Assembly (NCBI GenBank): GCA_015832175.1
Contig: WJXW01000006.1
Location: forward strand, 1,488,001-1,552,000
From: Paraphaeosphaeria minitans
Lineage: Eukaryota > Ascomycota > Dothideomycetes > Pleosporales > Didymosphaeriaceae
Direction: 5' to 3'
DNA: 64,000 nucleotides
Part shown: positions 32,301 to 44,300 of the stretch, piece after piece
Position numbering within the stretch: position 1 is the stretch's first letter
Layout of the letters: every line of letters begins with the position of its first letter
Position numbers and translations under genes: made by a program
The notes under the pieces: generated by a model
Databases searched by the model: none
The model's input: the letters and a program-made list of their open reading frames with translations, nothing else
What the model was told of the DNA's origin: nothing

Positions 32301-35300
32301 CCGTTCACCGTAGCTACGGCATTTCCTGTACTCTTTTGCAGAGCACATGCGCCTGTGCGCTCGTTCCAGCCTACGCCAACGCATAGTGTGTTCGCCGCGC
32401 ATAGATCGACGCAAGTTTGCAAAGTTGAACCGGTGACTATTGGCTGCTTGTCGTCGATCCACTCGCTGATAGTCATCATGTTGCACGAAACCCGGAAATT
32501 GGTCCTGCGTTGTGCGTAAAGACTTGTGAGAAGACCTCCGTCACCAACACCACAACACTGTGCGGCTAGTGGAGGCACAGAGAGAGCAGTCGAAATACCA
32601 GAAGCTGCGCTTGTTGATGTCGCATCAATGACGTTGAAGATTCCAGGGAGTAGAGGTGGAACACCGAGTGAAAGGTTGATCCCGATGAGAGGTGCCTTGG
32701 AAGTCCCAGTCGCTCTTGATCGGCAGGATGGTCCAGGACAGAGCCCCTCCAACAGACCCAACGATAGACCAACGTCTATGAGCGGACCCCTCGACGAGAC
32801 TGCGCGACTTGTGATCAGAGGTGAGATGACACGGGAACTCAGAACTGAGGCAGGCAGAGAGGTTAAACCGCGGCTAGTGATCAAACTTGGCAGCGGGGTC
32901 GATCCTGGTCGATTGAGTGTCGTTGGTGCTGGTCGAACGAGCGTCGTTGGCGAAGACGGGCGGCAGGTCGGACATAGGCCACCTAGTAAGTCCAAAGAAA
33001 GGTTAATATCAATGAGCGGGGGTCGAGAGGAAGTCTTGAAGCCGGTAGTAACAGCAACGAGGCTGGCTGAACTGCGCAATGGCAGAGGTGCAGGGACCGA
33101 ACTGCGCGCAGATGGCAGAGGTATAGGAATTGAACTGCGCGATAGCAGTGGTGCGGGAACCGAACTGCGCAGAGATGGCAGTGTAGGGATTGAACTGCGC
33201 AGAGATGCCAGAGGTGTAGGAATTGAGCTGCGAGGTGTAGGGATTGAACTGCGTAGAGATGGCAGAGGTGCAGGAATTGAACTGCGAGGTGTAGGGATTG
33301 AACTGCGAGGTGTAGGGATTGAACTGCGTAGAGATGCCAGAGGTGCAGGAATTGAGCTACGCAGAGATGCCAGAGGTGCAGGAATTGAGCTGCGAGGTGT
33401 AGGGATTGAACTGCGTAGAGATGCCAGAGGTGCAGGAATTGAGCTACGCAGAGATGCCAGAGGTGCAGGAATTGAGCTGCGAGGTGTAGGGATTGAACTG
33501 CGTAGAGATGCCAGAGGTGCAGGAATTGAGCTGCGCAGAGATGGCAGAGGTGCAGGAATTGAACTGCGAGGTGTAGGGATTGAACTGCGTAGAGATGCCA
33601 GAGGTGCAGGAATTGAGCTGCGCAGAGATGCTAGAGGTGCAGGAGTTGAGCTACGCAGAGATGCCAGAGGTGCAGGAATTGAGCTGCGAGGTGTAGGGAT
33701 TGAACTGCGTAGAGATGCCAGAGGTGCAGGAATTGAGCTGCGCAGAGATGCTAGAGGTGCAGGAGTTGAGCTGCGCAGAGATGGCAGAGGTGCAGGAATT
33801 GAGCTGCGCAGAGATGCCAGAGGTGCAGGAACTGAACTACGCAGAGATTGAAGAGGCGTAGGAAGTATACTGCGCGTAGATTGCAGTGGTGTAGGAATCG
33901 AACTACGCAGAGATGGAAGAGGCGTAGGTACTGAATTGCGTAGAGACGGTAATGGTGCAAAGGTCGAACTGCGCGGCAATGGTAGGGGTGTAGAGGCCAA
34001 CACCTGGGACAACGGACGAGTCGTGGTTGCAGCGCCTCTGGGAGTGCTTGTAGGGCGACAACTTGGACCTTGACAGAGACCCCCCAGTAAATCAAGAGAA
34101 AGATTCAGATCTATCAGTGGAGGTGGCGATGGTGATCTCTGGGGCGTAGTTGTCGACACACGTGATATTTGACCCGGTGTTCCGGCAACCGACGTAGGAC
34201 TCCGTATCGTTGACCCACGGGTAAGAGTGCCTGTAGATCGACAGTTCAAGCCTTGGCACAGACCCCCAAGCAGATCAAGAGAGAGGTTCAAGTCGATGAG
34301 TGGAGGTAGCGGAGCTAGTCTGGATGTAGACAAGCGCGGTATCGGACTGGCTACTGCGGCGGCAGGGCTAGACACCACCGCGACATTTGTACGGCTTGAA
34401 ATTGGGACACCAAGTGTGTGACTTGAAACTGCCGCAATGTTCGTACGGCTCGACACTGCCACAATGGGTGTACGACTTGAGATCACTACTATTGGCGTCG
34501 GGGTCGAGACTGCCGCAGGCCGGGTGAGACTACCCAAGACTGTTGCGACATTTGTACGGCTCGATACTCCAATGACAGATGTAAGGCTTGACGCTACTAC
34601 AGCGGGTGGAGAGCCTGACACTGCTGCAACTCGGGTGGGGCTGCTCGTGGGTCGACAACTTGGGCCTTGACATAAACCTCCAAGCAAATCGAGAGAGAGG
34701 TTCAAATCGATGAGAGGCGGTGGTGCCGGCGCAGAGCTGGGACTACGCGACTGAGAATGTGATGTTGTTACAGAGTTCGGAACAGGTGTTGGCCCAGCGG
34801 GAGCTGGACTGGGTGTTGTCGCTATACGTGCTGAAACACTCCTTGATTGACAGTTCGGACCCTGGCAGAGGTCGCCAAATAGATCGAGAGAGAGATTTAG
34901 ATCAATAAGTGGAGGTCGACTGGGTTGCGTGTTAGGAGACGCGGTGGCGGATGAGCGGCAGTTTGGCCCAGAGCACAGTCCTTCCAAGATCCCTAGTGAA
35001 AGCCCAATGTCCAGAATACCAGGTACTCTGGACGTAGAAACACTTTCGGGTTTGCTTGAAGTGCTCACAGGAGTATTTGCGGTTGTTGAAAGACTCCGTG
35101 GTACTGTCTGCGGCGCCAGAGAAGTCAGTGGCGCAACAATCTGGCCTGCGCTCGAAGATCGACAGTTCGGTCCGCTGCATAGTCCTTCAAGTAGGCCCAA
35201 TGAAAGGTTGACGTCTATTAGAGGCGGACGTGAGGCCGAACTGAGGTTAATAGGTGAACGAGAGATGCTCGTCACAGCTGCGGCGTTGGTCGTCACAGCT

Positions 35301-38300
35301 GCTCCATTCGAGCTCGTCAAACGGCAAGAAGGTCCAGGGCAAAGCCCTTCAAATAGTCCTAAAGACAACCCAAGGTCGATGAGTGGAGGGGCCTGGCCAG
35401 CACTTGATGTTGTACTTCTTGTGGCCAGAGGAGTTTGGCCAAGCCCTAGCAGCGAAAGCAATGGGTTCAAGTCAATGTCAATAAGCGGTCTTGAGCTAGG
35501 ACCTGCCTGCGGCAAGGGTGGCGGTTGTGTGAGACTTTGCACACGAGAAATTTGACTCGCTCTGGACAACGATAGAATAGGGCCAATATCGAGGCCAGGC
35601 CTCGAAGATGTCGCAGGTGACGATGTCGGCATTGACCCGGATGACTGACCGCCTCCTCCAAGGAAAGATATCAACGATCCAATATTAACCAAGGGGCTAG
35701 AGCTGATTACAGAGGTTGCCGGACCCGTCCGCACGATAGATGATATAGTACTTGGACTTGTTCTTGTAACGAAAGATGATCTGCAAGATGGTCCCTGGCA
35801 GAGGTCACCAAGCAAGTCCAAGCTTATATTGACATCGACGAGTGGCGGGTCCGCCACAATTGTTGATTTCGGTCCCATGCCGCTGGTCGATGCGCCTATG
35901 TTAAAGCCAGTTGTGCGGGATGCCCCAGCATCGGAAGCTCGGCATGACGGTCCTACACATAGCCCTTCTAATAGACCCAGGCTTAAATTCATGTCCAAGA
36001 GAGGAGGCTGTGATGTTGATTGTGGGCTACCAAGAGCAGATGCCAAGCTTTGCAGAACATTTACTGGGAGGGAAGAAGCAAACGACCCACCTGGTACTAA
36101 AGCTGAAACTAGCTGCCCAAGGGCATCTCCCGGTGTGAAAGTCGGCACAGTTGACCGAATATCTGAGCTCCGCGCACCGGGTATCAGATTGGACAGAAAC
36201 TCTCCAACCAAGTCTCTCGGCGTTGAAGCTGGAAGAGCGGGGCTTCTAGTGACAGGGGCCGGTGGCGGAGTAATCAAGGGACTGAGACCACTGCTTCTAG
36301 AGGACAGACCACATGACGGGCCTTCGCACAAGCCTTCTAGCAGTCCTAGACTCAAGTTGAGGTCTAGTAATGGAGGTTGGGGTCTGCTGGAGACAATAGT
36401 AGGTACAGACCGCGAGTCCTGCGCAGATGAAGAATGAACATTTCCACCAAGAAGAGACAGGAGGGGGTTTAGATTCACAATCGGTTGATTAGGCAGTGTT
36501 GAGACCGCTGCTGGTATCGTTCCTGTCAGAGGCGACGCTCCGTTAAGTGCAGAGAGCAGCGGCCCAAGGCCAATGAGCGGTTCCGTGGGACGTATCGATG
36601 GAGCCGCAAATAGAGATTGACCTAGGCCAAGGGCAGATAACAGGGTGTTGATGTCGATAATTGGGGTAGGTAACACGAGAGGTGGATTGGACAATGACGG
36701 CCTACCGCCAATGATGGACATTGAAGGATTGTTATTTACCCCTGGGACTTGAAATCCAGTTGATATTGGGTTCGGATTGCCCCCGAAAGGAGGCTGGGTA
36801 ACGCTGCTGACTTGTGACAGCAATAAACTTGCCAGCCTGGTAGATAGAATCGGCAGTCCGGAAGGGATATCGTTGACGACGGATAGCAGGGGACTCAAAT
36901 CAATCAATGGCTCTGGTGAAGATATCAACGGAGGCAGGACGGCAGTGGGATTGGGTTCCAACAGCGGCCCAGCCCGCGAGCTTGGCAGAGGGACGGGCGT
37001 TGGTAGGACACCGCCAGTAAGGGAGAGGAGTGGAGGTAGATTGATGAGCCCACTGGTAGGCAACGGTAGAGACAGCGCCGTAGGAAGGTCGTTGATAAAG
37101 GAGAGCAAGGGGCTCAGGTTGATTAGCGGCCCGAACGCTGTTGTTGAATGGCCTTGTGTAGTTCCAGGGCTTTGTACCCCAGGCAGTGAGGGTGGAGAAA
37201 CCACGTTGACTGGAACTGCGGGTGACGGAGCCGGCGTAGGTCGAAGGGTAATGCCTGATAGACTTGTAGCTTGGGCCCCACCAAGCAAGGAAATCAGCGG
37301 ACTGAGGTCCACAAGCGGTTGGTTTGATGAGGCGGGTAACGCTAGAATTTGAGATACAAGCGAAGGGACTGGGACCAGAAGCGAGAGCAATGGATCAATT
37401 TCGACGAGTTGTTGAGTTGATGTAGTTGGTAATGCGAGCAGTTCAGATGCCAGCGAGGTTTGAGCGGGACCGAGAAGCGAAAGTAACGGGTTCAAATCAA
37501 CAAGTGGTTTTTGCGATGTAGACGGTACGTCTGTGCTAGAAGGCCGACCGCCACCCAGAAGCGAAAGTAGCGGGTTCAGATCAATTAGTGGCCCTCCCCC
37601 TGTGGATGGCCTGGATGAGAATCCAGACGAGGACGATGGTCGGCTGCCCGCCGAGAAGGAAGGCACCGGCTCGAGAGCTATGAGTGATACAATTGTCGGT
37701 GACGAGATTGACAAAGTTGGACCGTTGATAAGCAGAGACAGCGATGTGTCGAAGTTCACAATTGGCTCCACGGATGTCGTCTGACCAAGACCTGGAGTAG
37801 GAGCTGAATTCCTGCTATTGCCAGGCAGAAACGATAGCAAAGGACTGCCGTTCACCGATGGCTCTAGGATGGACGTCGGTAATGATCCGGGCACGAGGGA
37901 TAGCACTGGACTGGATCTGACTGAAGCTGGTAGCAAGTCTGTGGGAAAGATCCCACCGACAGCAGACAGTAATGGATTGAGATCCAACAGAGGCCGACTG
38001 GGCAAGGCTACAGGTGGCGTAACAAAAGGACCCGTGCCTAGTGGAGTGATCGTCTGTGGCGGTATAATAGAGGATCTTCCACCGAGAAGAATTGAGGACA
38101 GCGCATTAAGATCTAGAGACGGTCTGACACTAGAGATCAAGGGGGCTGCAGACATTCTGGACGATACATCGGCTGTAAGGGAGTTGGCGGGTACGACGGG
38201 AGACGGAGATCCGAGTCCCAAGAATGATAATACAGGGTTGAGATTGATTAGTGGTGGGATTGTGACATCAGGTATGCTCGGAAGTATCGTCAATCCTAGA

Positions 38301-41300
38301 GAAATGTCGACGATCGGTTGGGCGCTGGAGGCTCGAGTTGGAGGTGTCGGGAGAATAGCGGAAAGCCGATTGGTGATAGTCACACAAGTCGTCAGCGAAG
38401 GTGCTGATGTTTGACCGCCAAGTAATCCGTTAATTAGACCGCCTACGTTGAGTAACGGTTGCGGTACTGGCGCGCATGAAATAACGACAGCGTTCGAAGG
38501 GCGCGTGGTGGTTGAAGTTTGGAGCGTGCGCGGAAGGTTTAAATTCGAAGACGAGCCGAATACAGGGAGGATGCTGAAAATATCACTAGGGTTGAGAGGA
38601 GGTCTGCTGGTAGTCGATAGCGTGGGCTGTGGTGGTATGATAACACCGCTTGCACGTGATGCGCCCCGGCTGGACGTTACAGATTGCGAACTTGCTGGAG
38701 CTTCGGATGCAGATTGCAAGGCTTCTTCAACTCCAGAAAGGAATGAACCAAACGTAATAGAATTGCTATCATCGATGGTAGCGGAAGACTCCGCGGCAGC
38801 ATTCGTAGTTGGGCTAGGTCCGACATCAAGAGTGGAGAGCAAATTGTCCACCAGATTGGAAGACGGAGCTCCCGAGGATGAAATAGCATCTACTCCACTC
38901 GGCACCCTGGAGGTCGTCTGGGGTGTTGGTATGACATTGCTGAGGCCCGTTAAAAGACCGCTAAGTCCTGCCGGGCTCGACCTCAACGGCACCGAAGGTG
39001 ACACCACTCCAGCCAAGGTTCCAAACCTGGAGGAGCCAACCCCTAAAAAAGAGTTACTAGAAATTTCAAGCGGATTGGTCGGCGCTGGCAGGTTCGATCC
39101 CAAAGATACTGTAGGCAGCACCACTCCAGGCAAAGAACCAAGCCCGGAGAGGACCCCACCTAAAAAAGAGTTGCTAAGATCAAGCGGGTTGGTCGGGATT
39201 GGGAGGTTCGAGCCCAATGATACCGTAGGTAATACCACTCCAGGCAAAGAACCAAGCCCGGAGAGGACCCCACCTAAAAAAGAGTTGCTAAGATCAAGCG
39301 GGTTGGTCGGGATTGGGAGGTTCGAGCCCAATGATACCGTAGGTAATGCTACTCCAGGAAAGGTACCAAGCCCGGAAAAGATCCCACCTAAGAAAGAAAC
39401 ATCCGAAGGTGTCGGTTGTGCAGGGAGCGTTCCGATGTTAGAAAGTAGTACGCTGAGTAATTCCGCTGGGATATTAGGTGGACTGGGAAGGCCAGGGAGA
39501 GTGCGAGTCGGCTGTGCGGGTAGAGGTCCAACATTAGAGAGTAAAATACTGAGCAACTCAGCTGGAATATTGGGTGGAATGGGAAGACCAGAAAGACTTT
39601 TAGTCGGTGAAGAAGGCTGACTAGCCCCCAGATTTGACACCAGGTCGCCAATTAGATCTGGCGCACTGATCGGAGGAGGAATTGAACCGGATGCCGCCGA
39701 GGTCGGTTGGCCAAGAATGTCCCCAAGATTGGAAAGCAGGCCACCAAAAGGATTGACAGGAGTGTTTGTTGGTGGATTTCCACCATTTGCTGCCGTGTTC
39801 GTAGACCTGTGGAGTTGTGAAGCTAGATCTGAGAGTATTCCACCGACCAAGTCAGCACTGGGGGTCTGCACTAGAGGCGGAAGACCAGTAAGTGAAGGAA
39901 GAATGGCTCCAATATTGGAAAGCGCGCCGCTTAGCAGATCGGGTGAATTGCTCTCAAGGTTCAATGAAGACCTAGTAGGCGTAGGCATCAGACCTCCATT
40001 AGCAAGGCTAGATAGGAGACCGTCTAGGGCGTTGAAAGCACTTGTCACCTCAGGACGAATAGATCCAGTGATGATAGGTGTTCCGATAAGAAGCCCAAGA
40101 TCTGACAGTAGAGTGTTCAGCAAATCAGTTTGACCAGAAGAAGCGGTGGCAAGCGGTGGACTGCCACCGAATTCAGACTGGAGGTCGCTAAGAATATTCG
40201 GGACAAATGTTGGCACCGCATTTGGTACACTGCCCAGAGCAGAATCAAGGTTTTCCAGAACATCAGAAGGGAGGCCGGTTGGCGTTGGTAGGCTGCCGAT
40301 TGCAGATAAGAAGTTCTCTGCGATGTTATTTGGCACACCTGTTAGGGTTGGTACAGCTTCGAGGGACGAGACCAAGCTGTTAATAATGCTGGGGGATAGA
40401 GCTATCGGACTGGGTAACGCGCCGACAACAGAGGAGAGATTCTCTAACACATCAGCCGGAAGGGCCGTTGGAGTTGGTATAGATCCAACAGCAGACAGCA
40501 AGCTTCCGACCACATTTGCCGGAAGGTTTGTAGCGCCAGGTAGACTTCCAAGTCCCGACAGCAGATTGCCAAGTGCATTGGGCGGGAGAGTGCTTCCTGG
40601 CGAGAGGCCTGAAATCTGAGGGGCAGAGCCAAGGCCGCCTACACCGAGACTCGAAAGCAGAATGCCAAGTATGTTGTCGGGCACATCACTTGAGACAGGT
40701 GCAGGTTGTGTTAGAATAGCAGCAGATGAAGCCGGTAAGCGCAGAGAAGATGCAGCGTTGCCAACAAGTCCTAGGTCGGAGAACAGGTTGCCAAGCAAAT
40801 CGCCACCGCCAGCAATGGGTGACATGGAAGGCTTGTTGCTGGGAGTGGGCCCGGTGGCTCTTGATGAAGCAGCACCACCAAGCCCAATTGCACTGAGTAA
40901 GCCGCCAATCAAATCCCCGGCACTGGGTGCAGTACCAGGCCTCGGTGACGAAGTAGAAGTGACGTATGATGCTGCGAGCGTGGACTGCGCAAGGCATGAC
41001 GGCCCTGGACATAGCCCTTCCAATAGGCCTAAGCTCAAGTCTAGATTAATCAAGGGGGCAGCCCCTGTTGCAGAGCAAGTATGACACAAGCCTTCTAGTA
41101 GGCCTAAGCCCACGCTTGCATCTATCAGAGGAGGCTGGTTTGACCTTCTTGAAGTGATAAAGGTCGTGGGAGGTTGTGTCAAAGTAGGCCTGACCGTGAC
41201 CGGGACAGGCTGGGAGCGGCATGAAGGGCCTAAACACAAACCCTCTAGGACACCCAAGGATATACCCACATCGATGAGAGGAGCACTCTGGATTGCTGTA

Positions 41301-44300
41301 CGACAAGAAGGTCCTGGGCAGAATCCTTCGAGTAAACCCAAGGATATACTCCCGTCGATCAGCGGAGCAGGTCTTTCCGTAGTCTGCGGTTGTATCGTGC
41401 CAGGAGAGCCTGCAGCTCCGAGACCGATGTCAGATAACAAAATCCCGATTGGGTTTCCTGGCAAATTTGAAGCGCCAGGAAGTACGTTAGAAGCAAGGCC
41501 ACCTAATCCAAGGTCCGAAAGAAGTTGATCCACAGGCAAAGAAGGTATCGAGATGGGTATGTTGATGAGAGGAGGAAGTACAGGAGATGCGAGCCCAATT
41601 GCACTTGGCAGACTTAGCGGAAGAACAGGCGTGAGTAAAGGTGGAGTTGTAGGGGGCGTCGTTTGCAAGGAGTCTGGGAGAGGTACGAGTGCCGGTACTG
41701 ATATGGCGCCGAGCCCTGACAAGAGGTTGCTCAATAATCCACTGGCGACGTTGGATCCCAGTCCCGTCAGTAATGCAGGGGCTGCTGTTGGCGGAGTGAC
41801 ACCTGCAAATACATTTGATACCAGGTTGTCGATCAGAGCAGACGATGCCCCTAAATTGGCCAAGCCGGAAATGAGACCGGCAACCTCGCTATCAACACCA
41901 TTGTTACGGGTCGTGATAGGTCGTACTGTCGGTATCTGGGCAAGGCCAGACTCAAGTCCAGAGATCAGTCCGCCTATAAGATCCGGACGCCGGGTCGAGC
42001 TCCCTGCTGGAGACTCGGGTTCTGTAGATGGGCGACCGGATCCCAGGCCGTTTATTATACCATCTACGATGTCGTCCACCAGATCTGCACTTCTCGTAGC
42101 GGTAGGTGACTGCGATCCGGTCTCGATTGCGGGGATTTGTGTGGCAAGTACGGGAAATTGAGAAAGCGGATTCACAAGGCCAGATGCTAGCTCGTTAACA
42201 AGACCCCCAATGACTCCTGCTGTTATGCTTGGCCGGGGCAGCAAGACATCAAAAGAGGGCGTGGGTATACCCGACAGCAGCCCTTCAACAATGCCAGGGA
42301 CGTTGATACTGGGAAGAACATTGATGGAAGGTAATTGTGGTACAATCGAGTTATCAAGGATCTCGCTGACAACATTATCAATGACTCCTGGATTGGAGAA
42401 GCCAGGAGGCGCCAGGATCGTCGGGATAGCTACATTTGTGAGCAAGTCACTGACCAAATTGTCAAGGAGCCCGCCATTGCTAGAACTGGCAGGTACAGGC
42501 ATTAAAGTGGGTTTCGAAAGCGAGCTCAATCTTCCGTTAGAAAGTAGCCCGTTCAACAGGTCATCAACTGGGCCGAAGTTTGGACTGCTAAGAGTCGGAA
42601 TTGGCGAGCCTTGCGAGGAAGCAACTGCTAAAATTCCAGACAGCAGTTCGGGAATCAAGCTGACCTCTGGGAAAGGAAGACCAGTCAATTGAGGCAGTAA
42701 GATGTCCGTGGGGAGAGATAGACCGGATGGCAGTTCTAGGCCAGACAGTATTTCACTTACTAACCCCTCAAGAACGCCAGGGTTCGAGATGCTGGGTAAT
42801 GGGGCTGGAGTTGCCAGCGTTGGTAAGCCGACATTGATGCCCGTTAGGAGGTCAGATAAAGCAACGTCGATGTTGGGAGCGGATATAGGAAGCAGTGGAG
42901 ATACCAGAATGTCCGTAGGAAGTGTCAAAGGTGGAAAGAGTTGCGATTCAGACAGTAGTCCTTCAACGTCTCCGATAATACCAAGGTTGGTAACGCTCGG
43001 TAGCAGAACGGAGGGGATAGCTGTGGGCAAGACACCTTCCGTTTCCAGATTCGAAAGTAGTCCGCCTACAGCACCGGGAATGAGAGAAGGCAGAACCCCT
43101 GGAACCTGACTGAAGATGTCATTGGGTAGTGCGGTGCCTGGAAGGAAGAGATCGGATAGCACACCCCCGATAATATCCCCGCGGCCACCGGCAGACGTCA
43201 AAGCAGATGCAGCTCCAGAGATTACTGGAGGAAGTTGACTTTGTGGACCAAGGCCAAGACCGGGGGCCAAATCAGAAAGAATCACTCCGGGAGCTAGAAT
43301 CGAAGCCAGATTGCCCAATAGGCTATCCCCCGGACTGGGCCGAGTCTCACTAGTGACAGCGTTCCCTGGTGATGGCAAAAAGGTTGGAAGCGCGATTCCA
43401 GAGTCGAGGCCACCTAGTCCTGATATCATACTGCCGAGGACATCAGGCGGAGCGGATGCTGGGGAATTCGCTGCTACGCCAGATAAGAGCTCCTCTACGA
43501 TGGGAATTGGAAATGAAGTCGGAAGAACGAAGCCAGAGCCCAAGCCACCAAGTCCTGACAAGATGCTATTGAACATATCAGGTGCAGCAGATGCTGGGAA
43601 ATTCGCTACCACGTCAGATAGCAGGTTCTCCACGACGTTGGTTGGCAACAAAGTTGGAAGTACGATACCAGATCCAGGATTGCCTACTCCTGAAAAGATA
43701 CTGCTAAACACGTCTGGTAGTATCGGCGTCGGTAAGTCCGCTGCTACACCTGAAAGTAGATTCTCCACGACGTTGGATGGCAACAAAGTTGGAAGCGAGA
43801 TGCCTGGCCCAAGATTGCCTACTTCTGGCAGGATCGGCGTTGGTAAGTCCGCCACTACACCTGAAAGGAGGTCATCCACGACGTTAGATGGCAACAAAGT
43901 TGGAAGCGAGATGCCCGATCCAAGATTGCCTACTTCTGGCAGGATCGGCGTTGGTAAGCCCGCCACTACACCCGAAAGGAGGTCATCCACGTTAGATGGC
44001 AGCAGAGTTGGAAGTAAGATACCCGATCCAAGATTGCCTACTTCTGGCAGTATCGGCGTTGGTAAATCCGCTGCTACACCTGAAAGTAGATTCTCCACGA
44101 CGTTAGATGGCAACAAAGTTGGAAGCGAGATACCCGATCCAAGATTCCCTACTCCTGACAAGACACTGTTGAACACTTCTGGTGGTATCGGCGTTGGTGA
44201 GCCCGCTACTACGTCCGAAAGTAGGTCCTCCACGTTAGATGGCAACAAAGTTGGAAGTAAGATGCCAGATCCAAGATTGCCTACTCCTGACAAGACACTG

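Noticed and set aside
32526..33851. Plus-strand open frame of 441 codons with GIELRRDARGA repeats
   Set aside because: It is the antisense reading of the 33/21-bp minisatellite. Repeats with a period divisible by three keep all frames open or closed together.
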